A DNA stretch of 64,000 nt from Prado023 sp963798745 (lineage in GTDB: Bacteria; Actinomycetota; Actinomycetes; S36-B12; CAIYMF01). The position numbers and the translations under genes are program-made. Shown here piece by piece: positions 34,012 to 43,121 of this stretch. Under the pieces are notes generated by a model. The model was not told the origin of the DNA. It was given only the letters and a program-made list of their open reading frames with translations, and made no database searches. The DNA lies in the NCBI GenBank assembly GCA_963798745.1, contig CAWCUF010000001.1, forward strand, positions 434,001 to 498,000, read 5' to 3'. Numbering within the stretch: position 1 is the first letter of the stretch; each line of letters begins with the position of its first letter.

Positions 34012-35453
34012 CCAGGTCCCTGAACCGGCTGTCCCTGGGCCTGCTGGTGCTCATGGTCGCGCTGCTGGTCCAGTTGACCCGGGTCCAGGTGTTCCAGCGC
34101 GCCGAGCTCAACGCGATGCCCGGCAACCAGCGCACGCTGCTCACCGAGTACTCGCGGGAACGCGGCCCGATCCTGGTCGACCGAGCCCCGATCGCGACCT
34201 CGGTGGAGACCGACGACTCGCTGAAGTACCTGCGCCGGTACCCCGAGGGACCGATGAACGCCTCAGCCACCGGGTTCTACTCCCTGGTGTTCGGCGCCAC
34301 CGGCCTGGAGAAGGCCGAGAACTCCGTGCTCTCCGGGGACGACCCCCGCCTGTTCGTCGACCGGATGCAGCAACTGTTCGGTGGGCGGGAGATCCGCGGT
34401 GGGGCGGTCACCACGACGCTGGACGGGGCCGCGCAGAAGGCCGCCTGGGACGGCCTGGCGGACACGGTCGGATCGGTGCTGGCCATCGAGCCGGCCACCG
34501 GACGCATCCTGGCCCAGGTCCAGTCCCCATCGTTCGACCCGAACATCCTGAGCTCGCACGACTCCAGGGCGATCAATGCCTACTACAAGGAGTTGGAGGC
34601 CGACGACGACAAGCCGCTGCTCAACCGGCCCATCGCCAAGACGAACCCGCCGGGGTCGACGTTCAAGGTCGTCACCGCCGCCGCGGCCCTCGAGTCGGGT
34701 CGGTTCGAGCCCGACAGCGTCCTTCCCGGCCCCGCGACCTACACCGCGCCGGGCACCACGGTGGCCATCCCCAACTACTTCAACGGCCCGTGCGGGCCCG
34801 ACGGGCAGGTGACCCTTGCCGAAGCCCTGGCCATCTCCTGCAACACCGCCTTCGCCTGGCTGGGCAACGAGTTGGGCCCCGATGCGCTGCGCGACCAGGC
34901 CGAGGCCTTCGGATTCGAGGAGTCCTTCGTCACCCCGCTGCGCGCGGCTGCGTCCCGATTCCCCGCGGACCCGGACCCCCCGCAGTTGGCCCAGTCGGCG
35001 ATCGGCCAGTTCGACGTGCGCGCGACCACCCTGCAGATGGCGATGGTGGCCGCGGCGGTGGGCAACAGTGGGGTCACCATGCGCCCGGGCCTGGTGGACC
35101 AGACCGCGGCGCCGGACCTCAACCCCCTGGAGACCTTCGAGCCCAACGAGTTCGCCCGGGCGATGAGCCCGGAGAACGCGACCAAGCTCAGCCAGATGAT
35201 GGTGGGCGTGGTGGCCAACGGGACCGGCTCCAACGCGCGCATCCCGGGGGTGGACGTCGCCGGCAAGACCGGGACGGCCCAGACCGCCGAGGACCGGCCG
35301 AACATCGCCTGGTTCATCTCGTTCGCGCCGGCGACCAATCCCAAGGTCGCGGTCGCCGTGGCCATCGAGAAGTCCGGTGCGCCCGAGGTCGGCGGCAACA
35401 CGTTGGCTGCTCCGATCGCCCGAGCCGTGATGCAGGCGGTGCTGTCCGGTTGA
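34008..35453 (+). CDS. pbpA: Class B penicillin-binding protein PbpA
   Basis: A 481-residue class B PBP, a D,D-transpeptidase cross-linking peptidoglycan with RodA. An N-terminal membrane helix (LSLGLLVLMVALLVQLTRVQ) anchors it. The catalytic motifs are STFK (about 217-220), SCN (about 277-279) and KTGTAQ (about 420-425). GTG 34008 overlaps the rodA stop. The 162-bp gap after it contains a possible internal promoter and small ORF before pknB. M. tuberculosis has pknA between pbpA and pknB; it is absent here. Confidence 0.95.
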   Translation: MTRSLNRLSLGLLVLMVALLVQLTRVQVFQRAELNAMPGNQRTLLTEYSRERGPILVDRAPIATSVETDDSLKYLRRYPEGPMNASATGFYSLVFGATGLEKAENSVLSGDDPRLFVDRMQQLFGGREIRGGAVTTTLDGAAQKAAWDGLADTVGSVLAIEPATGRILAQVQSPSFDPNILSSHDSRAINAYYKELEADDDKPLLNRPIAKTNPPGSTFKVVTAAAALESGRFEPDSVLPGPATYTAPGTTVAIPNYFNGPCGPDGQVTLAEALAISCNTAFAWLGNELGPDALRDQAEAFGFEESFVTPLRAAASRFPADPDPPQLAQSAIGQFDVRATTLQMAMVAAAVGNSGVTMRPGLVDQTAAPDLNPLETFEPNEFARAMSPENATKLSQMMVGVVANGTGSNARIPGVDVAGKTGTAQTAEDRPNIAWFISFAPATNPKVAVAVAIEKSGAPEVGGNTLAAPIARAVMQAVLSG

Positions 35454-35521
35454 TCCGGCGCGCTGGTTGCCGGGCTGCACGCTCCCGGGCGGCCCGCGAC
35501 CCGCACGGTAGATTGATCCCC

Positions 35522-35599
35522 GTGCAGCGACTGGCTCCGCCTCGGCACTGGTCGCGCTGGACCCGCGCTCCTTGGGGAATCGAGCGGGTGGGCCGATGA
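35522..35599 (+). CDS. Candidate leaderless 25-codon leader ORF before pknB
   Basis: GTG 35522 is preceded by TAGATT (35509-35514) with a 7-nt spacer, the same geometry as many starts in this window. The ORF encodes 25 residues with three tryptophans and five or more arginines, and ends 16 nt before the pknB ATG. No homologue is recognised. It could be a translated leader coupling to pknB, or just the 5' end of a pknB mRNA that happens to begin at GTG. Evidence is positional only. Confidence 0.35.
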   Translation: MQRLAPPRHWSRWTRAPWGIERVGR

Positions 35600-35615
35600 G
35601 CGGACAGGAGAACTG

Positions 35616-37541
35616 ATGAGCGACGTGCGCCGTCTTGGCGACCGCTACCAGGTTGGCGAACTGCTCGGCCGCGGCGGCATGGCCGAGGTCCACGAAGGGC
35701 GCGACCTGCGCCTGGGCCGGCGCGTGGCCATCAAGATCCTCAAGCCCGAGCTGGCGCGAGACCCGGTCTTCCTGGCCCGGTTCCGCCGCGAGGCGCAGAG
35801 TGCGGCGTCGCTGAACCACCCCAACATCGTGGCGGTCTATGACACGGGCGAGGACACCCTGGACTCCGGCGATCGCGCGGTCATCGTGCCGTTCATCGTC
35901 ATGGAGCTCGTCGAGGGCATCACGCTCAAGGAGCTGCTGCACTCGGGCAACAAGCTGGTGCCAGAACGCGCGCTGGAGATGACCTCCGGCGTCCTGGCGG
36001 CCCTGGACTACAGCCACCGGCACGGCATCATCCACCGCGACATCAAGCCCGGCAACGTCATGACCACGACGACCGGTGGCGTGAAGGTCATGGACTTCGG
36101 GATCGCCCGAGCCGTCGCCGACACCGGGCAGACCTCCACCAGCGCCTCCACCGTGCTGGGCACCGCGGGCTACCTGTCCCCGGAGCAGGCCCAGGGCCGA
36201 TCCGTCGATGCCCGCAGCGACCTGTACTCCACCGGTGTCCTGCTCTTCGAGCTGCTGACCCGTCGGGCACCCTTCGTGGCTGATGCCCCTGTCGCGGTCG
36301 CCTTCGCCCACGTCAACGAGCCGGCCCCCGTCCCCAGCGAGCTGGACCCCACCCTGCCTCGCGAGCTGGACACCATCGTCGCCCGCGCGCTGGCCAAGGA
36401 CCCGGCCCAGCGCTACCAGTCCGCGGTGGAGTTCCGCGCCGACGTGGAGCGGGCCATCGCCGGGGTCCCCGTGACCAGGGTCATGCCTGTCCCGCCCCCG
36501 GGCGGGGCTGATGACCAGGCCACCTCGGTGCTCGGTGGGGCGGACCCGGACGCCACCGCCCAGCTCACACCGGCTGGTTCCGCGGCGGCCACCGGGGCGA
36601 TGGCCCCGGTGATCCCCGGTGGCGCCGGGGACCCCTACCTGGAGTCGGACCCGGCCGCCGGGGTCCCGGCACCCGAGGAGAAGAAGGGCGGCGGCTTCCT
36701 GCGTGGGCTGGGCATCACCGTGCTGGTCGTGGGCCTGCTGGGGTTCGTGGCGTGGCTCGCGGTGCAGTTGCTCGCCGCCGGTACCCCGACCACGGTGTCG
36801 GTGCCCCGGCTCGAGGGGCTGACGATCAACAACGCCGAGGCCAGGCTCAGCGATGCCGGGCTGCGCCTGGGTGGGCCGGAGTACAAGGCCTCGGACAGTC
36901 CCAAGGACGAGGTCATCAGCCAGGACCCCCGCAGCGGGGAGCTGGTCGAGGAGGGCAGCGTCGTCGAACTGGTGGTCTCGGCGGGCAAGGAGCAGGTGCC
37001 GGTACCCGACCTGATCGACTTCCGGTCCATCGAGGAGGCCGAAGGGGCGCTGTCCGAGGCCGGCCTTAGCCTGGGCCGGGTGCGTGAGGAGGACTCCGAC
37101 CAGCCCGAGGAGACGGTCCTGCGGCAGCGTCCCGACGCCTACGAGACCGTTGATGCCGGGTCCGCGGTGGACATCTGGGTGTCCAACGGTCAGGTCGAGG
37201 TGCCCGACGTGGTGGGTCGCACCGACGCCCAGGCCCGCCGCGACCTGTTCAACGAGGGCTTCGAGGTGACCTACGACGCGGAGGTCGAGACCACCCAGTT
37301 CGCCCCGGGAACGGTGGTGTCGCAGAGCCCACGTGGTGGCCAGATGGCCAAGAAGGGATCGCAGGTCACGTTGGCCCTGGCCAAGGCGCCGCCGCCGCCG
37401 GAGCCGGAACCGGAACCCTCGGTCAGCCCGGCGCCCGACGGTGGGGGGGCGGACGGTGCGGGCGGGGATGGCACTGCCAACAACCCTCTGGACGGGACCG
37501 AGGACTCAGACCCCGACCCGGGTCCCAACGCGAGCCCCTGA
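35616..37541 (+). CDS. pknB: Serine/threonine protein kinase PknB with PASTA repeats
   Basis: A 641-residue Hanks-type receptor kinase. The kinase domain (about 11-275) has glycine loop LGRGGMAEVHEG, VAIK lysine at 40, HRDIKPGNVM, DFG within VMDFGIAR, and a TSTSAST activation loop. A juxtamembrane region, one membrane helix (about 362-388) and three PASTA domains (about 393-590) follow, then a Pro/Asp-rich tail. PASTA domains sense peptidoglycan or lipid II. M. tuberculosis PknB has four PASTA repeats, so one fewer here. GGAG lies upstream of ATG 35616. Likely targets encoded nearby are FhaA/B, the pseudokinase and CwlM. Confidence 0.96.
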   Translation: MSDVRRLGDRYQVGELLGRGGMAEVHEGRDLRLGRRVAIKILKPELARDPVFLARFRREAQSAASLNHPNIVAVYDTGEDTLDSGDRAVIVPFIVMELVEGITLKELLHSGNKLVPERALEMTSGVLAALDYSHRHGIIHRDIKPGNVMTTTTGGVKVMDFGIARAVADTGQTSTSASTVLGTAGYLSPEQAQGRSVDARSDLYSTGVLLFELLTRRAPFVADAPVAVAFAHVNEPAPVPSELDPTLPRELDTIVARALAKDPAQRYQSAVEFRADVERAIAGVPVTRVMPVPPPGGADDQATSVLGGADPDATAQLTPAGSAAATGAMAPVIPGGAGDPYLESDPAAGVPAPEEKKGGGFLRGLGITVLVVGLLGFVAWLAVQLLAAGTPTTVSVPRLEGLTINNAEARLSDAGLRLGGPEYKASDSPKDEVISQDPRSGELVEEGSVVELVVSAGKEQVPVPDLIDFRSIEEAEGALSEAGLSLGRVREEDSDQPEETVLRQRPDAYETVDAGSAVDIWVSNGQVEVPDVVGRTDAQARRDLFNEGFEVTYDAEVETTQFAPGTVVSQSPRGGQMAKKGSQVTLALAKAPPPPEPEPEPSVSPAPDGGGADGAGGDGTANNPLDGTEDSDPDPGPNASP

Positions 37542-37595
37542 GGCTCAGCTCGGGTGAGTCCGGGCTGAGGTCGGGCCTCGAATGGTGGGACCTCG

Positions 37596-38903
37596 CTACG
37601 GACGCGCCTGCCAGGCGGCCCAGGCGGAGTCGGTCATCTGGTCCAGCGACCGGCGACCGCGCCAGCCCAGCAGCACGCCGGCCAGGCCCGGGTCGGCCAC
37701 GAGCGAGGCCGGGTCACCCGGGCGGCGCGCGACGATGTCGACGGCGAACTCCTTGCCGACTGAGCGACGCAGCGCCTCGATGACCTCGAACACCGAGTAG
37801 CCTCGCCCGGTCCCGACATTGATCGCCACGTGCTCGTCGAGGTGGGGTGCATCCTCCACGCCGGCGACCCGCGCGACCAGGGAACCGATCTGGGTGGCGA
37901 CCTCCGCGGCGAGGTCTCCGGCCTGGCCGCGGACCCCCCGGGGACCGGTGGTGGCGCGGATCACCCCGGGGATCCGCTGGGCGGCCAGTTCGACGGCGCG
38001 CGCGGCGGCCGGCATCCGCTCGATCGCCCGGGCCGGCACCTGGGCGGCTGCCCCGACGGCCGCGGATCCACCGGGCAGCCGCGAGGCCGCGGACTCAGCG
38101 CGCGACGCAGCCTCCTGGACGCGGTCGCCGGCGGCGCGCAGCAACTCGCCCTGGTGGGCCACCTCGACCAGGCGGGCGGCTGCCACGTGTGCGCCCGACA
38201 GGTCCGCGACGTGGATGTAGTCGCGCACGCACGAGCCGTCCAGGGTCGGGTAGTCGTCGCCGAACACCACGGGTCGGCGGCCCTGGGAGATCGCCTCGAG
38301 GACCATCGGGATCAGGTTCAGCGCGGCCGGGTCGCCCAGGCTGGGTCGCCCGGCACCGGCCACGTTGAAGTAGCGCAGGCTGACCGCATGCCAGGCGTGC
38401 GCGTGGGCGGTGGCTGCGACCATGTGCTCCCCGGCGAGCTTCGTCGCACCGTAGGGGTTGATCGGCATGCACGGGGTGGCCTCGGTGATCCGTCCCGCGC
38501 CGGAGATGCCGGGCGCCCCCGGGGTGAGGTTCGGCTGTCCGTAGACGGCGGCCGAGGAGGAGAAGACCATCTGGGTGATGCCTGCCCTGACCATCTCCTC
38601 GAGGAGCACCTGCAGACCGCCGACGTTGGCCGACCAGTACTCCAGGGGCGCCTGGACGGACTCACCCACCCGCTTGCGGGCGGCGAAGTGCATCACTGCG
38701 GTGATCGGGTGCTGGGTCAGCGCGCGCCGGACCGCTCGCCGGTTGCCCACGTCGGCCTTGATCAGGGTGACGCCCTCGGGGACCCGGTCGGCGCGGCCGG
38801 TCGACAGGTCGTCGAGGACCACGACCTCGCGGTCGCTGGCCCGCATGTCGCGCACGACATGAGCCCCGATGTATCCCGCACCGCCGGTGATGAGCCACGC
38901 CAT
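37596..38903 (-). CDS. galE: UDP-glucose 4-epimerase-like protein with a ~100-residue insertion
   Basis: About 435 residues, versus 320-340 in the family. NAD motif TGGAGYIG (6-13), catalytic Tyr/Lys in NPYGATK (149-155), and FNVAGAG, CVRDYIHVADL and INVGTGRGYSV fit GalE, which interconverts UDP-glucose and UDP-galactose. Residues about 251-350 are an Ala/Arg-rich helical insertion between DYIHVADLSGAHVAAARL and the INVGTGRGYS motif. ATG 38903 is 7 nt after TAGAGT, which overlaps the stop of the upstream DoxX gene. Activity may survive, as the insertion falls at a surface loop before the substrate domain end. Confidence 0.85.
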   Translation of the reverse strand: MAWLITGGAGYIGAHVVRDMRASDREVVVLDDLSTGRADRVPEGVTLIKADVGNRRAVRRALTQHPITAVMHFAARKRVGESVQAPLEYWSANVGGLQVLLEEMVRAGITQMVFSSSAAVYGQPNLTPGAPGISGAGRITEATPCMPINPYGATKLAGEHMVAATAHAHAWHAVSLRYFNVAGAGRPSLGDPAALNLIPMVLEAISQGRRPVVFGDDYPTLDGSCVRDYIHVADLSGAHVAAARLVEVAHQGELLRAAGDRVQEAASRAESAASRLPGGSAAVGAAAQVPARAIERMPAAARAVELAAQRIPGVIRATTGPRGVRGQAGDLAAEVATQIGSLVARVAGVEDAPHLDEHVAINVGTGRGYSVFEVIEALRRSVGKEFAVDIVARRPGDPASLVADPGLAGVLLGWRGRRSLDQMTDSAWAAWQARP

Positions 38904-38913
38904 GGCTCGCACT

Positions 38914-39348
38914 CTAGTGTCGGGGGCGCCTCGGCGACCGGATGGCCATGCGGATCAACGGCACCTGCACCGGCAGCCGGGCCCAGGCTGCCAGCGTTGC
39001 GCCCCGTCCGGACTCCGGCGACCGGGTCACGTCCACAGCCATCTGCAGGTTGCCCACCCAGATGACCGCGAGCGTGGCGGCGGTGGCGGCCGGCGCCCAG
39101 CGGGCCCGGGTCACCAGGCCGGCGGCGCATGCCAGTTCGGCGACTCCGGAGGCCAGGACCCAGGGCTTCGGAGCGCCGAGGACCGGCGGGATCAGCGGCT
39201 CGAACGTGGCGGGCCGCACCAGGTGCAGCGTGCCCGAGGCGGCGAACAGCCCAGCGACCAGCAACGTCCCGCCCGGGCGCGCCTGCGCGGGCTCGCCCAG
39301 CGTGGGAACGGTGAGCGACGGTTCGACGTACCGCGAAGTGGCGTCCAC
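38914..39348 (-). CDS. DoxX-like membrane protein
   Basis: About 144 residues with four membrane segments and the DoxX-type motif SGTLHLVRPATFEPLIPPVL. The DoxX superfamily includes poorly characterised membrane proteins, some tied to oxidative stress. GTG 39348 is chosen because GAGAGGGTGG is just upstream; longer starts add a non-conserved polar N-terminus. It is 10 bp upstream of galE, on the same strand, and likely co-transcribed. The gap 39349-39485 shows no gene. Confidence 0.72.
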   Translation of the reverse strand: MDATSRYVEPSLTVPTLGEPAQARPGGTLLVAGLFAASGTLHLVRPATFEPLIPPVLGAPKPWVLASGVAELACAAGLVTRARWAPAATAATLAVIWVGNLQMAVDVTRSPESGRGATLAAWARLPVQVPLIRMAIRSPRRPRH

Positions 39349-39485
39349 TGCCCCACCCTCTCGCAGTTGCGCCTCTGGCGCAGATGCCTGCCCTTCGCGG
39401 AGCTGCTTCCGAGTTCGGCAAGCGTCTGCGCGGAAGGGATGCGCCAACCGAGCGGCTGGGGCGGCGCGGCCGAGCGGCGGGGCAG

Positions 39486-40412
39486 CTATTTGAGGAGCTT
39501 GCTCATCCGTCGGTCGGCCAGGGGCTTGCCGGCGGTCTGGCAGGTGGCGCAGTACTGGAGGCTGCTGTCGGCGAAGCTGACCTCACGCACCACATCGCCG
39601 CACACCGGGCAGGGCTGGCCGGTGCGTCCGTGCACCGCCATGCCGGCCTTCTTCTCGGCCTTGAGGGAGGTGGGGTCTGTGGCCCGGGCCGCGGTCACGG
39701 CGGCGGCCAGGGTGTCGCGCAGGGCTGCGTACAGCCGTGCCTGCGTGTCAGGCGGCAGGCCGTTGGCCGGGGCGAACGGGCTGAGCCGGGCGACGTGCAG
39801 GATCTCGTCGGAGTAGGCGTTGCCGATGCCCGCGATCCGGGACTGGTCGCGCAGCACGCCCTTGAGCTGCGCACGACCGGCCGCGGCCAGGATCTCGCCG
39901 AACAGCTCGGGGGTGAGGTCGGTTAGTGGGTCCGGGCCCAGCCGGGCCACGCCCGGGACGTCCTGCGGGTCGCGCACGACATGCACGGCCAGTCCCTTGC
40001 GGGTGCCGGCCTCGGTGACATCCAGCGCCGCCACCGGGTCTCCGGCGGCACCCGCTGGGCCCGGCTCGGCGAACACGAGCCGCAGCGCCAGCGCCGCACC
40101 TGCGGCGCGACCGCCACCACGGCCCAGCGCCGCCGGTCGGGTCGGCGGATCGTCGCGCCAGCGCACCCAGCCGCCCCGGGCCAGGTGGACCACCAGGTGC
40201 AGCAGTTCGCCGTCGGGGTCGACGGCGTCGAGCACCAGGTGCTTGCCCGCCCGGGTGACGCCCAGCACCTCGGCACCGACCAGTGCTCCGATCGGCGGAT
40301 CGAACGTCTTCAGCGCGCTGATCGCGGCAACCTCGGCGCGCGCCACGACCAGGCCGGCGGCGCGGGCGGTCAGCGCCTCGGCCAGGGCGCTCACCTCGGG
40401 CAACTCGGGCAC
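39486..40412 (-). CDS. Fpg/Nei family DNA glycosylase
   Basis: A 308-residue member of the formamidopyrimidine-DNA glycosylase/endonuclease VIII family, which excises oxidised bases and nicks the strand. The start PELPEVSALAEAL after the GTG gives the catalytic N-terminal proline; GIGNAYSDEILH is the helix-two-turn-helix, and the C-terminal zinc finger CPVCG...CATCQ is intact. FPG versus NEI specificity cannot be decided: the typical Fpg LLxxQ loop is not evident. GTG 40412 is fixed by the invariant Pro-Glu start. Confidence 0.9.
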   Translation of the reverse strand: MPELPEVSALAEALTARAAGLVVARAEVAAISALKTFDPPIGALVGAEVLGVTRAGKHLVLDAVDPDGELLHLVVHLARGGWVRWRDDPPTRPAALGRGGGRAAGAALALRLVFAEPGPAGAAGDPVAALDVTEAGTRKGLAVHVVRDPQDVPGVARLGPDPLTDLTPELFGEILAAAGRAQLKGVLRDQSRIAGIGNAYSDEILHVARLSPFAPANGLPPDTQARLYAALRDTLAAAVTAARATDPTSLKAEKKAGMAVHGRTGQPCPVCGDVVREVSFADSSLQYCATCQTAGKPLADRRMSKLLK

Positions 40413-40452
40413 GCCTTCAGGGTGGCACGCGTCGCGTCGTGCGGCTACCCGG

Positions 40453-40953
40453 TCAGCGTCGTCGTGGGCCCCGGGTGCGCGGGACGCCGTCACCGAGGTT
40501 GTAGGACAGGACCAGGTGGTTCCAGGTGCAGTGCCGGCACACCTCGACCACGTGCACGCGGAACCTGCCGTGCTCGTGGGCCATGTCGGCCAGTTGCGCC
40601 TGGGCGCGCGCCGAGCCGCTGAGCGGGCCGAGCTGGGCGCCGAACACCCAGGTGACCTCCACCAGGTCGGGGCGCCCGCAGACCGGGCAGTCCCGTCCGA
40701 CAGTCTCGCCGTGGTACTTCGCGGCACGCAGCAGGTTCGGGTCGGCGTCGCAGTAGTCGCTGTTGAACGCGCCACCTCGGCGCATCGTCTCCAGGGCCGA
40801 CCGGCGGGCCAGCGCGTAGGACACCACGTCGCGCGGGGCCCGCGGGTCCTCGATCTCCTCGGCGGCGAACTCGTCGGGATGCGGGGCAGGCGGGCGGGTG
40901 CTGGGCCGGGGCGTGCGGGAGCCGCGGATCGAGGCGGATCGCGGCACTGCCAT
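40453..40953 (-). CDS. DUF5318 family protein
   Basis: A 166-residue protein with two CxxC pairs (CPVCGRPDLVEVTWVFG and CRHCTWNH), a likely zinc site. DUF5318 proteins lie immediately upstream of ponA-type genes in mycobacteria (Rv0049), and here the gene is divergent from ponA. Function is unknown. The ATG follows TACCCT by 6 nt, a leaderless start. The Pro/Arg-rich N-terminus is probably disordered. Confidence 0.82.
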   Translation of the reverse strand: MAVPRSASIRGSRTPRPSTRPPAPHPDEFAAEEIEDPRAPRDVVSYALARRSALETMRRGGAFNSDYCDADPNLLRAAKYHGETVGRDCPVCGRPDLVEVTWVFGAQLGPLSGSARAQAQLADMAHEHGRFRVHVVEVCRHCTWNHLVLSYNLGDGVPRTRGPRRR

Positions 40954-41072
40954 CCGATGAGGGTAGTCCGGTGCCCGAGCGCGTGCACCTTCATGGCGGG
41001 GCTGGGTGGCAGCTGAGGGCCGCGTAGGTCTCGCCCGCCCGGTGCGTGCGGGATTCGGTTACCGTGACCAGC

Positions 41073-43121
41073 GTGAGAATCAACTACCCGCGCGAGGGTC
41101 GGACGGGCTGGCGCCGGTTCGTCCCCTCGTGGAAGCTCGTCCTGGGCACGCTGGCCACCATCACCGGGGTCGGCCTCGTGCTCGGCGGCATCCTGTTCGC
41201 CTACGCGTGGTTGACGATCGACATTCCCGAGGAGAACGAGGTCGCCGCCGCGCAGACCTCGATCATCTACTGGAACAACGGCAAGACCGAGTTGGCCCGG
41301 CTCGGGGACACCAACCGGATCTCGGTGCCCATCGACGAGATCCCCGAGGACATGCAGCACGCGGTCGTGTCCGCCGAGGACCGCCGGTTCTACGAGCACA
41401 GCGGCTTCGACGTCCTCGGATTCAGCCGGGCCATGTGGAACAACCTGACGACCGGCTCCACCCAGGGTGGGTCGACCATCACCCAGCAGTACGCCAAGAA
41501 CGCGTTCCTGAGCCAGGATCAGACCTACACGCGCAAGTTCAAGGAACTCGTCCTGAGCCTGAAGCTCGAGATCGTGCTGACCAAGGACGAGATCCTCGAG
41601 CGCTACCTGAACACCATCTACTTCGGCCGGGGCGCCTACGGGGTCGAGACCGCGGCCGAGTCCTACTTCGGGGTGACGGCCTCCGAGCTGACCCTGGAGC
41701 AGTCGGCGATGCTGGCGGCGATCATCAACGCTCCAGGCCGCTACAACCCCGACACCAACATGGACAACCTGGAGGTCCGCTACGCCTACGTCCTCAACGC
41801 GATGTACGACGAGGGCTACATCACCGCTGACGAGCGCGACGAGGCGCTGGACAACTTCCCGGAGGTCCAGGAGCGCAAGGACAGCGAGCGCTACGCCGGG
41901 CCCAACGGGTTCCTGATCCGTTCGGTGTACGACGAGCTGGTGGCCCTGGGATTCACCGAGGAGGAGATCGACGGTGGCGGGCTGCGGATCGTCAGCACCT
42001 TCCACCGCAAGTCCCAGAGGGCCGCCGTGGCCGCGGTGAAGGACGAGGCTCCGACGACGGGGATGGACGGCGTGCGGATCGGCCTGACCGCGGTCGAGCC
42101 GGTGACCGGCGAGGTGGTGGCGATGTACGGCGGCGCGGACTACCTGGAGGACAGTTTCAACAACGCCACCCAGGCTCGCTACCAAGGAGGCTCCACGTTC
42201 AAGCCGTTCGGCCTGGTGGCCGCCACCGAGGACGACATCGGGCTGGATTCCCTGTGGCCCGGCAACTCGCCCACCGAGGTGGCCGGCTACGAGGTCAACA
42301 ACTACGGCGACAACTCCTATGGTTCCGCGGTGACGCTGCTTCGTGGTACCGAGCAGTCCATCAATACCGTCTACGTGTCGGCCGAGAACGAGACCGGGGT
42401 CGGACCGGTGCAGGATGCCGCGCTCGCAGCCGGGGTCCCGGAGGACACCCCGGGCTGGACCGACGATCTGACCTTCGTGCTGGGCACCTCCTCGGTGCAC
42501 ACGATCGACATCGCCCGGTCCTACGCCACCTTCGCCGGGCGCGGGGAGCGGGCGCCGACCACCACCATCCGTAGCGTGACCAGCACCGACGGCGAAGAGT
42601 TGTACGAGCGCCCGGACGCCGCGGAACAGACGATCGACCAGAACACCGCCGACATCGTCAACTTCGCCCTGCAGAGCGTCGTCACCAACGGCACCGGTGC
42701 CCCGGCGCGGGCCGTGGGGCGGCCGGTCGCGGCCAAGACCGGCACCACCGACGAGTACAAGGCCTCGTGGTTCGCCGGCTACGTGCCGCAACTGGCCGCC
42801 GCAGTGAGCTTCGGCAAGTCCGGTCCCAATGGCGAGGAGCTGTCGTTGTCGGGCACGGGGGGGCTGACCCAGTTCTACGGCAGCGGCTTCCCGGCTCGGA
42901 TCTGGACGGCCTTCATGACGGCCGCGTTGGTCGACGAGCCGGTGGAGGATTTCGTCACCCCCACCGACGTGCCCACCGGCGGCGGGATCGCCACGCCCAC
43001 CCCGACCCCGACTCCCTCGGCTTCCCCACCGCCGGAGCCATCCTCGTCACCGGAGCCGTCCGTCCCGCCGGAGCCGGAACCGTCGCTGCCTGATCAGGCG
43101 GCCCCGTCGGTCGTCCCGTAG
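41073..43121 (+). CDS. ponA: Bifunctional penicillin-binding protein PonA (class A PBP)
   Basis: About 682 residues: a basic cytoplasmic start, a membrane helix (about 19-48), a GT51 glycosyltransferase domain (EDRRFYEHSGFD and QGGSTITQQYAKNA carry the family motifs) and a transpeptidase domain with STFKPFG (about 374) and KTGTTDEYKASWFAGYVP (about 556). The enzyme polymerises and cross-links peptidoglycan. A Pro-rich tail ends the protein. GTG 41073 follows TACCGT by 7 nt, indicating a leaderless message; ORF extension to 41046 is unlikely. Syntenic with Rv0050. Confidence 0.95.
   Translation: MRINYPREGRTGWRRFVPSWKLVLGTLATITGVGLVLGGILFAYAWLTIDIPEENEVAAAQTSIIYWNNGKTELARLGDTNRISVPIDEIPEDMQHAVVSAEDRRFYEHSGFDVLGFSRAMWNNLTTGSTQGGSTITQQYAKNAFLSQDQTYTRKFKELVLSLKLEIVLTKDEILERYLNTIYFGRGAYGVETAAESYFGVTASELTLEQSAMLAAIINAPGRYNPDTNMDNLEVRYAYVLNAMYDEGYITADERDEALDNFPEVQERKDSERYAGPNGFLIRSVYDELVALGFTEEEIDGGGLRIVSTFHRKSQRAAVAAVKDEAPTTGMDGVRIGLTAVEPVTGEVVAMYGGADYLEDSFNNATQARYQGGSTFKPFGLVAATEDDIGLDSLWPGNSPTEVAGYEVNNYGDNSYGSAVTLLRGTEQSINTVYVSAENETGVGPVQDAALAAGVPEDTPGWTDDLTFVLGTSSVHTIDIARSYATFAGRGERAPTTTIRSVTSTDGEELYERPDAAEQTIDQNTADIVNFALQSVVTNGTGAPARAVGRPVAAKTGTTDEYKASWFAGYVPQLAAAVSFGKSGPNGEELSLSGTGGLTQFYGSGFPARIWTAFMTAALVDEPVEDFVTPTDVPTGGGIATPTPTPTPSASPPPEPSSSPEPSVPPEPEPSLPDQAAPSVVP

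Noticed and set aside
39486..42791. A 1101-codon minus-strand frame extending past the Fpg gene and over ponA
   Set aside because: Only the Fpg part (39486-40412) has motifs; the rest is antisense to ponA and DUF5318 with no domain.
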